Below are positions 18,201-25,924 of a stretch of DNA of 39,479 nt, in pieces. The translations under genes were made by a program, and so were the position numbers. Each line of letters begins with the position of its first letter. Within the stretch, counting starts at the first letter, position 1. The notes under the pieces are model-generated. The model did not search any database and was not told where the DNA came from. It worked only from the letters and a program-made list of their open reading frames with translations. Origin of the DNA: Syntrophomonas_A sp050258735 (GTDB lineage: Bacteria > Bacillota > Syntrophomonadia > Syntrophomonadales > Syntrophomonadaceae). The stretch spans positions 1-39,479 of the forward strand of contig JBLMZJ010000051.1 in assembly GCA_050258735.1 (NCBI GenBank), read 5' to 3'.

Positions 18201-18447
18201 TTAGTTTGAACGTACGATTGATCATAGCCATGTATTCGGCCCGGGTAACGTTCTGGCCCGGTCGGAAGGTGTTATCACTGTAACCGGCAATGATTCCCTG
18301 CCCGGATACAAATTCTATATCGGCCTTGGCCCAATGGTTGGCAATATCTATGTATACGGCCGCCTCAGCCGCAGGGGTCAGAATAATCCAAATAGCCAAC
18401 AGTAAAAATGATATCAACAGGCAGATAAACCCTCTGGGTCTCAGCAT
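15205..18447 (-). CDS. Large SLH-domain surface protein with beta-helix, Fn3-like, Calx-beta and InlB-type repeats
   Basis: 1080 residues. A signal peptide (~1-29, ending PAAEA) is followed by three SLH domains (~31-75, 88-141, 150-204; e.g. GYSDNTFRPGQNVTRAEY) that should bind the wall polymer. Residues ~225-440 show short Val/Ile/Asn-rich strands (GVILRNSLVTGDLVIG, VVLENCS) suggesting a right-handed beta-helix. Two Fn3-like domains each begin with a GYP motif (~445-665). A Calx-beta domain follows (~668-780). Four tandem divergent InlB-type B-repeats close the protein (~783-1080; pattern GGTVTGSG..Y..G..VPVTA.P..GY.F..W). The protein is exported and probably structural or adhesive; ligand unknown. 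ATG at 18447 follows GTGAGGTGA. Its paralogue lies directly upstream at 18705. Confidence 0.88.
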   Translation of the reverse strand: MLRPRGFICLLISFLLLAIWIILTPAAEAAVYIDIANHWAKADIEFVSGQGIIAGYSDNTFRPGQNVTRAEYMAMINRTFKLTAAVPNTFSDVNAGDWFADDIGKAMAAGYVSGYSDGTIRPGQSITRQEAAVMIAKILGIASGAQGSVSRYKDQNSIDSWSRDAVAAVVARGYMGGYPDNTFRPKSFIKRAEAAVVMRAVYSSRLTVSTPVEPVTPVRNGETYDEPGTFGPASGTERISGDVSIGASGVILRNSLVTGDLVIGSSVGDGTVRLSNVTVQGSMTVEGGGSHSVVLENCSIADLIVDKDGVRILTTGSTNINNTRLQGEAILEESSLSGNGFQRVLISSSTGRGDDVELNGSFSSVSVSAPVDIALSTGSRITNLTLNAAASVTGSGSITTAYINAAGVSIAQTPDDIVIKDNITSNIGGRIVSGSDTSNIKAPVFSSGYPKTANLNSTYFDMLIKTNKSGHAYYIVLPNNDKTPSSKQVRNGENGYGNSVSRRGEVRLNANSEASIRVSNLTAGTPYDVWVVAEDDYSNLQSSATRLDVTPQVHDDTPPQLYSGYPRRFQITATSMEFLLKINEDGRAYYLVLPSSAAVPRVSQVQAGANPSGARVPDSMRGVIDMAEDTQASVVVTDLSSGTSYTLYVVVEDDNDNLQDDIEMLNFRTEYSSGGSLAFETSSVIVAENVSTGSIVLTVTRKGGNSGAASVYYATADSSAYSGSDYALTNGILTWASGEAASKMITIPIINDSLIENAEAFTVTLSNASGATLGSPSYVMITINSEDMGWSLAVQANPGNGGTVTGSGIYAAGAIVPVTATPLAGYTFTGWTSGGAVLSASIGYNYTMPSAVATLVANFTPAALYQLTVQSNGAGGTVTGSGSYAAGATVPVTAVPASGYALMNWTAGSSVVSTSASFNYTMPGAATTLTANFSAVYVLNVQVDGAGGGTVSPGGNYAEGAAVTVSASPAAGYVFSEWMEGGTAISNSSTLSYTMPGHDATLTARFKRVYTVNLSVNPAGYGTVSGAGTYNEGESVTVEATAAAGYKFDNWTLGGSAVSTDSSYIFPAANCDLTANFSTL

Positions 18448-18593
18448 AAATTTTCACCTCACAGGTTTTTTATAGCCAGGCTCAAGCGGCCAGGTTCACG
18501 CCCCAAGCGTTCTTATATTGACCTTCACAAAACTCTATATATACAGGATACAACCTTTTACATCAATCGGAAAGATTTGTATAAATATATACG

Positions 18594-18630
18594 AAAAAAA
18601 GTCCGGTTGCTTACCTTCAACAACCGGGCT
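18594..18630 (-). terminator. Intrinsic terminator downstream of the second SLH gene
   Basis: Minus strand: CCGGTTG (18627-18621) pairs with CAACCGG (18609-18603), then seven T residues. It ends the 18705-21077 gene. It closely resembles the guaA terminator at 21249-21286, including the A/T-rich sequence beyond it. Confidence 0.85.
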
Positions 18631-18704
18631 TAATTTTCAGATCATCTCAAAGAAGAATACTCCGTACGATTCCAAGCAGTGCTGCCTGAATTGCCAAAAA
18701 TGCA

Positions 18705-21077
18705 TTATGGTGAAGGCGGCATTACCGTGCAATGCGCTATCAAGGTGCAATCGGCGGCTCCTGGCATAAAATTAAATGAAGAATTAGTTGAAACCACAGT
18801 TCCATCTGGATAAGACCAATGGTCAAACAGATATCCTGCATTAGGTATTATCGAAATCGTAGCCTCACCGCCTTGATGATAGGTACCCGCGCCAGACAAG
18901 GAGAATGCAGCATCCGGCGGATCACATTGCACATTTAGTGTACGGAGCGGTACGAAATTCGCTGTCCATGTAGTATCATCCGCAGTTACAGTATAATCAA
19001 AACTCGCATTGTAAAGGTAATTCATAGAGCCGCACGTCCAGTCGCAAAAGGCATAACCGGCTGCGGGTATGGCTGTAATTGTAACGGTCGACCCAATGGC
19101 ATAAACACCGCTTCCGGTCACGGTTCCTCCGCCTCCGTTAGAAAGTACAGTCAAAGCAGATGTTGTTTTTTTCTCAAAGTTGGCCTGGAGTACTACGTCA
19201 GCATCTGGCATGTTGAAATCATAGTTATTAGAATTCCCCATGGTTTGGCCTCCCAATGTCCAGTTGGCAAAGGTCCAACCCGAAGAAGGCATAGCTGTGA
19301 GCGTTACTTTTGCTGACGGCTCATAAAGTCCGCTTCCAATTACTGTACCGGCACCTTCAGGATCAATCGTAATGGTTACCTTACGGGTCATTTTTTCGGA
19401 AGCCGTAGTTATATCCAGCTTGGTGACAGAAGCCTGCAAGTTGTTATAATCATCCATTGTCACAATATATATATCATATTCGGTCTCCGGAAAGAGGTCA
19501 GTAATCCTGGCACTTACCTCGAATCCTGCCATGAACCGTACCGAACCTTTGCTGTAAATCTTAATCTCATTGCCAGCTGTTCCGCTTTTAACCTGTTCAG
19601 GAGTAGGCGACCCGGCATCGTTGGGAAGTGCAATATAATAAGCAATACCATTCTTATTCGTCTTGATTGATATATCACAATAAGTGCTTCTTACTATTGA
19701 TACGTTAGGGTACCCGGTAACAAGCCGGGGAGCTGCATTGGCTCCGCTGCGTATACTGCCACCCACATTAGCAGTTACACCATCTACAATTGAGGTCTTC
19801 CCAGGGTATTGAGCAACATATGCCCCTTCCCCGTTTTCTTCTATATAAACATTATTTATTGATCCAGCACCAGTTACGTTAGCTGCCGAATCAAGAACCA
19901 GGTTTGATATTGAGGAACCCGGAGATACTGTGACATGCACCGAGGACGATACCATGATTTCATTGAAATTGCCCTTCAACTCAATAGTATCGTCAGGATT
20001 TGCGGAAGACTTGATATCCATCCATTCGAAACCGTTTCCGCTCAAATCTTTTTCTTCCAGCATGACACTGCACTCTATGTTGGTATTGGTTATATTGGTA
20101 GACCCGGTAGCCATTACCCTTACTCCATCCTTGTCGATCACCAGGCAGGGCACGACGCAGCCGTCAAGGATAACCGTACTCGGCCCACCTCCGTATACAA
20201 AAACCTTTCCATTTACCGTTATATTGTTCAAGGTCACGCTGCCGCTGCCAACTGATTTGGCAACCGTCAAATCTCCGGTGATCACCAAATTGCGCAGGGT
20301 AACACCGGTCACATTAATAACGCCATCGCCGCTGACAGTCTCGGTCCCGGAAGCCGGGCCAAAGATACCGGCCTGGTTGTAGGTGCCCGCCGTAGTTACC
20401 GTTTTTATCGGTTCGGGAGTATTTTGTTCTGTTGTTTTTGCTGGCCCGATCGTAGTCGATACCGCCTGGCCGGAGCTGCATACCGCTCGCATGACCACTG
20501 CTGCTTCCGCCCGCTTGATACAGTTATTGGGGCGAAAGGTGTTATCGGGATACCCGCCCAGGTAACCCTTCACTATCACGGCCGCGACTGCATCCGAGCA
20601 CCAGCTCGCGATACTCTTGTTATCCTGGTATTTGGACAAGGCCTGCCGGCCGCTGCCATTCAATTCCATTGCTTTTGCGATCATGACTGCGGCTTCCTGC
20701 CTGGTGATGCCCTGCCCAGGACGGATGGTCCCGTCTGAGTATCCCGCTATATACCCGGCCGCCTTGGCCTTGCTGATATCTGCCGCATACCAGTCACCTG
20801 CCTTTACATCAGAATAGGTGACGGGCATAGTAGCCGTAAGCTTCAAGGCGCGATTTATCATGGCTATGTATTCAGCCCGGGTGACATTCTTGTCCGGTTG
20901 GAAGGTGCCGTCACTGTACCCGGCGATGATGCCCTGACCGGACACAAACTCTATGTCCGCCTTGGCCCAATGGTTAGATACGTCTTTATACTCTGCCGCC
21001 TCTATGATCGCAGCCGGTATACTACAGATCATCAGGAATACAAAGACCATCAGCAGGCAACGCAATGCCTTGTACAC
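18705..21077 (-). CDS. SLH-domain surface protein, paralogue of the 15205-18447 product
   Basis: 790 residues. Signal peptide ~1-28 (ends IIEAAEY), three SLH domains (~30-205; GYSDGTFQPDKNVTRAEY, GYSDGTIRPGQGITRQEA, GYPDNTFRPNNCIKRAEA), then a Thr/Pro-rich linker. A beta-helix-like region follows (~235-450; GVTLRNLVITGDLTVAK, STVILDGC), then one GYP-initiated Fn3-like domain (~455-570) and three divergent B-repeats (~573-790). Compared with its neighbour it lacks the second Fn3-like domain, the Calx-beta domain and one B-repeat. Start is GTG at 21077, 8 nt after GTGAGGTGA, the same ribosome-site string as in the paralogue. Probably a wall-bound surface protein. The two genes arose by tandem duplication followed by domain loss or gain. 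Confidence 0.88.
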   Translation of the reverse strand: MYKALRCLLMVFVFLMICSIPAAIIEAAEYKDVSNHWAKADIEFVSGQGIIAGYSDGTFQPDKNVTRAEYIAMINRALKLTATMPVTYSDVKAGDWYAADISKAKAAGYIAGYSDGTIRPGQGITRQEAAVMIAKAMELNGSGRQALSKYQDNKSIASWCSDAVAAVIVKGYLGGYPDNTFRPNNCIKRAEAAVVMRAVCSSGQAVSTTIGPAKTTEQNTPEPIKTVTTAGTYNQAGIFGPASGTETVSGDGVINVTGVTLRNLVITGDLTVAKSVGSGSVTLNNITVNGKVFVYGGGPSTVILDGCVVPCLVIDKDGVRVMATGSTNITNTNIECSVMLEEKDLSGNGFEWMDIKSSANPDDTIELKGNFNEIMVSSSVHVTVSPGSSISNLVLDSAANVTGAGSINNVYIEENGEGAYVAQYPGKTSIVDGVTANVGGSIRSGANAAPRLVTGYPNVSIVRSTYCDISIKTNKNGIAYYIALPNDAGSPTPEQVKSGTAGNEIKIYSKGSVRFMAGFEVSARITDLFPETEYDIYIVTMDDYNNLQASVTKLDITTASEKMTRKVTITIDPEGAGTVIGSGLYEPSAKVTLTAMPSSGWTFANWTLGGQTMGNSNNYDFNMPDADVVLQANFEKKTTSALTVLSNGGGGTVTGSGVYAIGSTVTITAIPAAGYAFCDWTCGSMNYLYNASFDYTVTADDTTWTANFVPLRTLNVQCDPPDAAFSLSGAGTYHQGGEATISIIPNAGYLFDHWSYPDGTVVSTNSSFNFMPGAADCTLIAHCTVMPPSP

Positions 21078-21248
21078 AAGATCTCACCTCACACCTAAGT
21101 AAATAAAGGCCTGGCTGTATATTTGAAAATACTATTGTTTAAATCGAAGTGTTATTCCACCTGATAAATGTTCCGGTTTGCACAATGATCTAGATATAGG
21201 ATACAACTTTTTATTTTTCCCGAAAAGATTTTCCTTCCAAAAATACGT

Positions 21249-21286
21249 AAAAAAGTCTGGTTGGATATCAAACAAACAACCAGACT
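21249..21286 (-). terminator. Intrinsic terminator of the hpt-guaA operon
   Basis: Minus strand: AGTCTGGTTG (21286-21277) pairs perfectly with CAACCAGACT (21263-21254), followed by six T residues. It lies 33 nt past the guaA stop. Confidence 0.9.
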
Positions 21287-21318
21287 CTCATTTGCCGTTA
21301 TTTTACTTCAGCAGAGCT

Positions 21319-22854
21319 TTATTCCCACTCAATCGTTCCGGGCGGTTTCGAGGTTATATCGTAAGCCACCCGGTTGATACCTTTTACTTCATTCACTATA
21401 CGACGGCTTATGATATCCAGCAGGTCATAAGGCAGTCGTGCCCATTCCGCGGTCATAGCATCATCGCTCACTACCGCCCGGATAATGACGGGATAGGCAT
21501 AAGTGCGGGCATCGCCCATTACCCCTACGCTGCGTACCGGTGGCAGTACGGCAAATGCCTGCCACATCTCACGGTCCAGACCGGCCCGCTTGATCTCCTC
21601 CTGCACGATAGCATCAGCCTCACGTAACAAAGCCAGTTTATCAGAAGTAACCTCTTCCAGTACCCTGACCCCAAGTCCCGGCCCTGGGAAAGGCTGGCGC
21701 CAGATCAGACCGGCATCCAGGCCCATCTTCTCGCCGATCAGGCGGACCTCATCTTTAAATAATAAACGCAAAGGCTCCAGCAGGGCGAAATCCATGTCCT
21801 CGGGCAGACCTCCGACGTTGTGATGGCTCTTTATAGTATGAGCGGTACTGGTTCCACTCTCGATGACATCGGGATAGATAGTACCCTGGACCAGATAGTC
21901 GATCTCGCCTAGCTTGGCCTTTTCTTCTTCAAACACCCGGATAAACTCTTCCCCGATGATCTTGCGTTTGGCTTCCGGATCGACCACCCCCGCCAACCGT
22001 CCCAGGAAACGCTGGGAGGCATCGACGAAAACAAGATGCATCTTCATCTTATCCTGGAAGGTCTGGATAACCTGTTCAGATTCACCCTTTCGCATCAAAC
22101 CATTATCCACATAGACACATACCAATTGGTCGCCTACCGCCTTATGCACCAGGGCTGCTGCAACCGACGAATCCACTCCGCCAGATAAAGCACAGAGCAC
22201 CTTCTTGCTTCCCACTCGTTCTTTGATATCGGCTATGCTTTCGCTGATAAAATCGGCCAAATCCCAGTCTGCCTTCAGTCCTGCTACCTTGAACAGGAAG
22301 TTGGATAGTATCTCCATACCATGGATGGTATGCCTGACCTCGGGGTGGAACTGAACTCCGTACAGTTTTTGGGCCGGATTGCTTATGGCAGCGATCGGAC
22401 AACTATCAGTGTAAGCGGTTATAGCAAAACCTTCCGGCAGCAGCCGCACCGAGTCGCCATGGCTCATCCACACCTGCATTTCCTTTTCCAATCCGTCGAA
22501 GAGAAGATCGTTGCCGCCGGGTACTAGAAAAGTTCTTCCATATTCGCGCATGGAGGCGCAGGCCTCGACCTTTCCCCCCAGCATCTGCGCCATTACATGC
22601 ATACCATAACAGATACCCAGCACCGGGATGCCCAGCTTGAATATCCTTTCATCACATGCCGGAGCCCCGGCCTCATGAATACTGTTGGGCCCGCCGGTAA
22701 GGATTATAGCCCCCGGGTTCTTGTCCACAACTTCTTCATAGCTGATATCAAATGGCACCATTTCACTGTATACCGAGAGTTCCCTGACCCTGCGGGCAAT
22801 CAATTGGTTATATTGTCCGCCAAAATCCAGGACCAGGACCAATTCTTTAGCCAT
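21319..22854 (-). CDS. guaA: GMP synthase (glutamine-hydrolysing)
   Basis: Converts XMP to GMP using ATP and glutamine. 511 residues, the normal length for the fused enzyme. N-terminal class I amidotransferase: VLDFGGQYNQLIARRVRE, nucleophile in GICYGMHVMAQ, and GVQFHPEVRHT. ATP pyrophosphatase domain: P-loop CALSGGVDSSVAAALVHKA, then VCVYVDNGLMRKGE. The C-terminal XMP-binding/dimerisation domain ends KPPGTIEWE, as in known GMP synthases. ATG at 22854 lies 11 nt downstream of hpt, so the two form an operon coupling guanine salvage with GMP synthesis. A strong terminator follows. Confidence 0.97.
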   Translation of the reverse strand: MAKELVLVLDFGGQYNQLIARRVRELSVYSEMVPFDISYEEVVDKNPGAIILTGGPNSIHEAGAPACDERIFKLGIPVLGICYGMHVMAQMLGGKVEACASMREYGRTFLVPGGNDLLFDGLEKEMQVWMSHGDSVRLLPEGFAITAYTDSCPIAAISNPAQKLYGVQFHPEVRHTIHGMEILSNFLFKVAGLKADWDLADFISESIADIKERVGSKKVLCALSGGVDSSVAAALVHKAVGDQLVCVYVDNGLMRKGESEQVIQTFQDKMKMHLVFVDASQRFLGRLAGVVDPEAKRKIIGEEFIRVFEEEKAKLGEIDYLVQGTIYPDVIESGTSTAHTIKSHHNVGGLPEDMDFALLEPLRLLFKDEVRLIGEKMGLDAGLIWRQPFPGPGLGVRVLEEVTSDKLALLREADAIVQEEIKRAGLDREMWQAFAVLPPVRSVGVMGDARTYAYPVIIRAVVSDDAMTAEWARLPYDLLDIISRRIVNEVKGINRVAYDITSKPPGTIEWE

Positions 22855-22865
22855 CCTAATAACTC

Positions 22866-23405
22866 CTATTTCTCATAAACTGCAGGCTTTAAAATGCATA
22901 CTGCTGGATAATGCCGGTATTGTTCAGCATAGTCCAGGCCGTACCCCACCACAAATTTGTCCGGAATGGAAAAACCTACGTAGTCAGGGAAGATCTCAGC
23001 TTTGCGCCGGGATGGTTTGTCCAAGAGGCAGGCTATCCGGATGCTCTTGGGATTCCGGGTTTTGAGGTTCTCATAGATGAATTTGAGTGTCAGACCCGTA
23101 TCGATGATATCTTCTACGATCAAAACATCGCGGCCTTTGATCGAGTATTCCAGATCCTTTTCTATGCGCACCTCTCCGGAAGATGAGGTGGAAAGCCCAT
23201 AGCTGGATACGTCCATAAAATCTATTTCCATCGGTACATCGATTTCCCGGATCAAGTCAGCCATAAATACGAAGGCACCCTTGAGAATACCCACCACCAA
23301 CAGCTCATGACCGCGATAATCTCCGCTGATCTGATGTCCGATATCGGCTACCTTTTCCTGGATCTGTTCACGATTATAAAGTACTTCGACCTGTAGTAAA
23401 TCCAA
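22866..23405 (-). CDS. hpt: Hypoxanthine(-guanine) phosphoribosyltransferase, TTG start
   Basis: Purine salvage: hypoxanthine or guanine plus PRPP gives IMP or GMP. 179 residues. Motifs seen: VVGILKGAFVFMADLIRE, the flexible-loop SSYG, and the PRPP-binding loop VLIVEDIIDTGLTL. FVVGYGLDYAEQYRH near the C-terminus is typical of bacterial HPRTs. No ATG lies near the 5' end of the conserved region; TTG at 23405 is preceded at good spacing by AGGGAGGG. The 5' leader would be very short (about 14 nt) from the predicted promoter. Confidence 0.95.
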   Translation of the reverse strand: MDLLQVEVLYNREQIQEKVADIGHQISGDYRGHELLVVGILKGAFVFMADLIREIDVPMEIDFMDVSSYGLSTSSSGEVRIEKDLEYSIKGRDVLIVEDIIDTGLTLKFIYENLKTRNPKSIRIACLLDKPSRRKAEIFPDYVGFSIPDKFVVGYGLDYAEQYRHYPAVCILKPAVYEK

Positions 23406-23425
23406 CTTTTATCCCTCCCTATTGG

Positions 23426-23454
23426 ATTATAACAACAAGTTGACTCTGGTGCAA
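23426..23454 (-). promoter_or_regulatory. Sigma-A-type promoter of hpt-guaA
   Basis: Minus strand: -35 TTGCAC (23454-23449), 17-bp spacer, perfect -10 TATAAT (23431-23426). The start site would be about 14 nt before the hpt TTG codon. Confidence 0.8.
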
Positions 23455-23494
23455 TTGCCGCTATAATCTGAAGAATATTCATCCATTAAATGAA

Positions 23495-23523
23495 GAAAAC
23501 AGGGGCGAATTGCCCCTGTTTTC
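23495..23523 (-). terminator. Strong hairpin terminator after the 23530 gene
   Basis: GAAAACAGGGGC (23495-23506) is a perfect inverted repeat with GCCCCTGTTTTC (23512-23523) around a 5-nt loop. On the minus strand the second arm ends in TTTTC, giving a U-run; the symmetry would also allow function on the plus strand. It separates the 23530-24237 gene from the hpt promoter. Confidence 0.85.
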
Positions 23524-23529
23524 TAAAGA

Positions 23530-24237
23530 TCATTTCTTCTTGGTATCGGGAGGCTTTATTTCTATACGATCGTTAAAATCCTTTAAGGTGACCTCTATAT
23601 AGAGTTTGGTCTTGCCGGTTTTCTTATTGGTTGCGGATAACAACCCTTTGCGGATCCAATTGTCGTTATAGTCAATCCACACCCGGTAATCGAAATCCAC
23701 CCATCGCGTTTCCAGCAGCTGACTCTCCACACTGGGGCTGAACTCTACAACCAGGCATTCCGCGCCATCTATTTTTTCGAATCCTCGCTTCTCGACCTTG
23801 CCGATATCCCTGAACCGGAAATTGGACAGGGGATTCAATTCGGAAATCATCAACTCCTCAGCCTGACTGGTACCGCTGTCTATCTCCAGCCAGTGTTTGG
23901 AAAAGGTATCATAGTTGTAGATGGTGCGGTCGATATAGTAGATATCTACCGGTGTATTTACCATCTCCCCCTTTATATGTGTATTCCCATGATCCTTCTC
24001 ACCTGTTACTCTGCTTATCACCTCCTTCCGGTCATCCACCGTGAACCCCGAATCCAACGTATAACGGAAGCTTTTGACCTGACCTGTTTTTTTGCTGGCT
24101 TCCATCAACTCCACCCGGGGGTCAAGCCTGGATTTTATGTAGTAATCCTTGATCATGTCTGCTGAATAAAGCAAAGCACCGGTTATCGCCAGGATAACCG
24201 CCAAAATGATCCAACGAGTCTTATTGATTAGTCTCAC
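23530..24237 (-). CDS. Membrane-anchored extracytoplasmic protein of unknown function (LolA/LppX-like fold possible)
   Basis: 235 residues, GTG start at 24237. Residues 1-30 are a charged start (MRLINKTR) and one hydrophobic helix (WIILAVILAITGALLYSA) with no lipobox, so it looks like a signal anchor. The remainder is soluble and beta-rich in appearance: FRYTLDSGFTVDDR, VDIYYIDRTIYNYD, CLVVEFSP, RVWIDYNDNWIRKGLLSA. This alternation of strands around a substrate-like cavity resembles outer-membrane-lipoprotein carrier (LolA/LppX) folds, but I cannot confirm membership and give no function. It stands alone between hpt and divergent glnA and has its own terminator. A TTGACA lies upstream at 24315-24320, without a well-spaced -10. 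Confidence 0.7.
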   Translation of the reverse strand: MRLINKTRWIILAVILAITGALLYSADMIKDYYIKSRLDPRVELMEASKKTGQVKSFRYTLDSGFTVDDRKEVISRVTGEKDHGNTHIKGEMVNTPVDIYYIDRTIYNYDTFSKHWLEIDSGTSQAEELMISELNPLSNFRFRDIGKVEKRGFEKIDGAECLVVEFSPSVESQLLETRWVDFDYRVWIDYNDNWIRKGLLSATNKKTGKTKLYIEVTLKDFNDRIEIKPPDTKKK

Positions 24238-24332
24238 CCCTTACCCCTCGTACTCGAAGTAATAAATCATATTAATTGGGGAGCTGATATATTACCTGAA
24301 GAGTAGAGGGATATAATGTCAATAAGTGTATT

Positions 24333-24346
24333 GTATACTGGTATAC
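24333..24346. promoter_or_regulatory. Near-palindromic GTATAC repeat upstream of glnA (possible operator)
   Basis: GTATAC occurs twice (24333-24338 and 24341-24346) separated by TG, 15 bp before the glnA -35. The arrangement resembles sites of dimeric helix-turn-helix regulators such as GntR-type proteins. The regulator is not identified. Confidence 0.35.
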
Positions 24347-24360
24347 TCCACACGTTATGC

Positions 24361-24389
24361 TTTACGCAGGATATTGTATTTGGTATAAT
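24361..24389 (+). promoter_or_regulatory. Sigma-A-type promoter of glnA
   Basis: -35 TTTACG (24361-24366), 17-bp spacer, perfect -10 TATAAT (24384-24389). The leader to the TTG start is about 33 nt. Confidence 0.65.
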
Positions 24390-24428
24390 TTCCGGGAAAT
24401 TATATAGGGCAAAGGAGGCTTATATAAG

Positions 24429-25862
24429 TTGTTTAAAACCTACGACGAAGTCATTACTTACTGCAAAGAGAACGGTATCCTGATGATCGATTTCAAGATG
24501 ATCGATCTACTGGGCAGGTGGCGTCACCTCGGAATCCCGGTGGGCAGATTCAAGCCCGAGACCCTGGTTTCCGGCATCGGTTTTGACGGTTCGAACTATG
24601 GGTTCGCTCCGGTAGAAAAGAGTGACATGGTATTCATTCCCGACATCACCACTGCTGTTCGAGACCCCTTCACCGAGGTACCAACGCTCAGCATGATCGG
24701 TGATGTTTTTGTTATCGCCCAGCCCAATAACTACCGTTTCGACCAGGACCCGCGCTCCATAGCAGTCAAGGCGGAAGAGTACATGAAATCCACCGGCGTT
24801 GCTGACGAAATGCGGATCGGACCCGAATACGAGTTTTATGTATTCGACCATGTATGCTATGAATCTTATCCGCACAGTATGGGCTTTAAGATCGACACTG
24901 AGCAGGCTATCTGGAACAGCGGCGACAATGAGTGCCAGAACCTGGGCTTTAAGATCCCTCTGCACGGCGGCTATCATATTGCCCCTCCCCAGGATATCCT
25001 CTATGATCTGCGCTCCCGCATGTGCGTATTGATGGAAGAGAACGATATCCCAGTCAAATACCACCACCATGAAGTAGGCGGTCCCGGACAGGTGGAGATC
25101 GAGGTCGAGTTCGGCACTATGCGTGAGATGGCTGACAAGACTATGCTGGCCAAGTATCTTATCAAGAACCTGGCCTTCGAGGAGGGCAAAACTGCCACCT
25201 TCATGCCCAAGCCCCTGTACGGTGAAGCCGGTAACGGTCTGCACGTGCATATGCATCTGTTCAAGAACGGCAAGCCCTTGTTCTATGACGAGAAAGGCTA
25301 TTCCGGTCTGTCCAAGAAAGCCCTCTATTTTATCGGCGGGTTGCTCAAGCATGCACCGGCGGTGCTGGCCTTCACCAACCCCAGCACCAATTCCTATAAA
25401 CGACTGGTCCCCGGCTACGAGGCCCCGGTTTCCATCTGTTTCGCCACTGCCAACCGCAGTGCGGTCATCCGGGTCCCGGCCTATGCCAAGAGCCCCATGG
25501 CCAAACGCTTTGAGTTCCGTTCGGCTGACGCAACCTGTAATCCTTATCTGGGTTTCTCTGCCATCCTGATGGCCGGCCTGGACGGGATCAAGAACAAGAT
25601 CGACCCGACTGCCGAAGGCTTCGGCCCCTATGACGTAAACCTTTACACCCTTAGTCTGGAAGAGCGGGCCAAGATCAAGGGACTGCCCACCTCGCTGGAT
25701 GAGGCTCTGGATGCCTTGGCTCTCGACCATGATTTTCTGCTGGCCGGCGGAGTATTCCCCAAGCGCCTGATCGAGATCTGGATCGAGACCAAACGCAAGG
25801 AAGCCCGCAAGATAAACGACCTGCCTCACCCCATGGAATTCGAGATGTACTACGATCTATAA
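24429..25862 (+). CDS. glnA: Glutamine synthetase, type I
   Basis: Makes glutamine from glutamate, ammonia and ATP; glutamine is then the nitrogen donor for PurF, PurQ and GuaA. 477 residues. Motifs: beta-grasp SGIGFDGSNYGFAPVEKSDM, metal-binding IGPEYEFYVFD, KYHHHEVGGPGQVEIEVEFG, ATP-binding MPKPLYGEAGNGLHVHMHLF, glutamate-binding NSYKRLVPGYEAPV, and FEFRSADATCNPYL. The TTG at 24429 is the only start that fits the AAAGGAGGC ribosome site (10 nt upstream) and leaves the conserved N-terminus intact. Some local features (GGYHIAPPQD in place of the usual PVPP segment) suggest a subgroup differing from Bacillus GlnA. A monocistronic unit with its own promoter and terminator. Confidence 0.95.
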   Translation: MFKTYDEVITYCKENGILMIDFKMIDLLGRWRHLGIPVGRFKPETLVSGIGFDGSNYGFAPVEKSDMVFIPDITTAVRDPFTEVPTLSMIGDVFVIAQPNNYRFDQDPRSIAVKAEEYMKSTGVADEMRIGPEYEFYVFDHVCYESYPHSMGFKIDTEQAIWNSGDNECQNLGFKIPLHGGYHIAPPQDILYDLRSRMCVLMEENDIPVKYHHHEVGGPGQVEIEVEFGTMREMADKTMLAKYLIKNLAFEEGKTATFMPKPLYGEAGNGLHVHMHLFKNGKPLFYDEKGYSGLSKKALYFIGGLLKHAPAVLAFTNPSTNSYKRLVPGYEAPVSICFATANRSAVIRVPAYAKSPMAKRFEFRSADATCNPYLGFSAILMAGLDGIKNKIDPTAEGFGPYDVNLYTLSLEERAKIKGLPTSLDEALDALALDHDFLLAGGVFPKRLIEIWIETKRKEARKINDLPHPMEFEMYYDL

Positions 25863-25876
25863 GGACTTATAAACAT

Positions 25877-25907
25877 AAGGCGGCTGGAGAAATCCAGCCG
25901 CCTTTTT
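25877..25907 (+). terminator. Intrinsic terminator of glnA
   Basis: GGCGGCTGGA (25879-25888) pairs with TCCAGCCGCC (25893-25902) around a GAAA tetraloop, followed by TTTTT. It lies 16 nt past the glnA stop. Confidence 0.95.
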
Positions 25908-25924
25908 AATTCCGCAAATGATCC

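Noticed and set aside
18448..18593. Possible c-di-GMP riboswitch upstream of the first SLH gene, given the nearby c-di-GMP island
   Set aside because: Searched for the conserved aptamer cores by eye on both strands and found no match; only a shared paralogue leader is visible.
22103..22111. Exact TTATCCACA DnaA box inside guaA
   Set aside because: It is isolated and encodes part of the conserved VDNGL segment, so coding constraint explains it.
24507..25829. 440-codon open frame on the minus strand opposite glnA
   Set aside because: It lies wholly antisense to a well-conserved glutamine synthetase, has no matching domain, and reflects strong codon bias in glnA.
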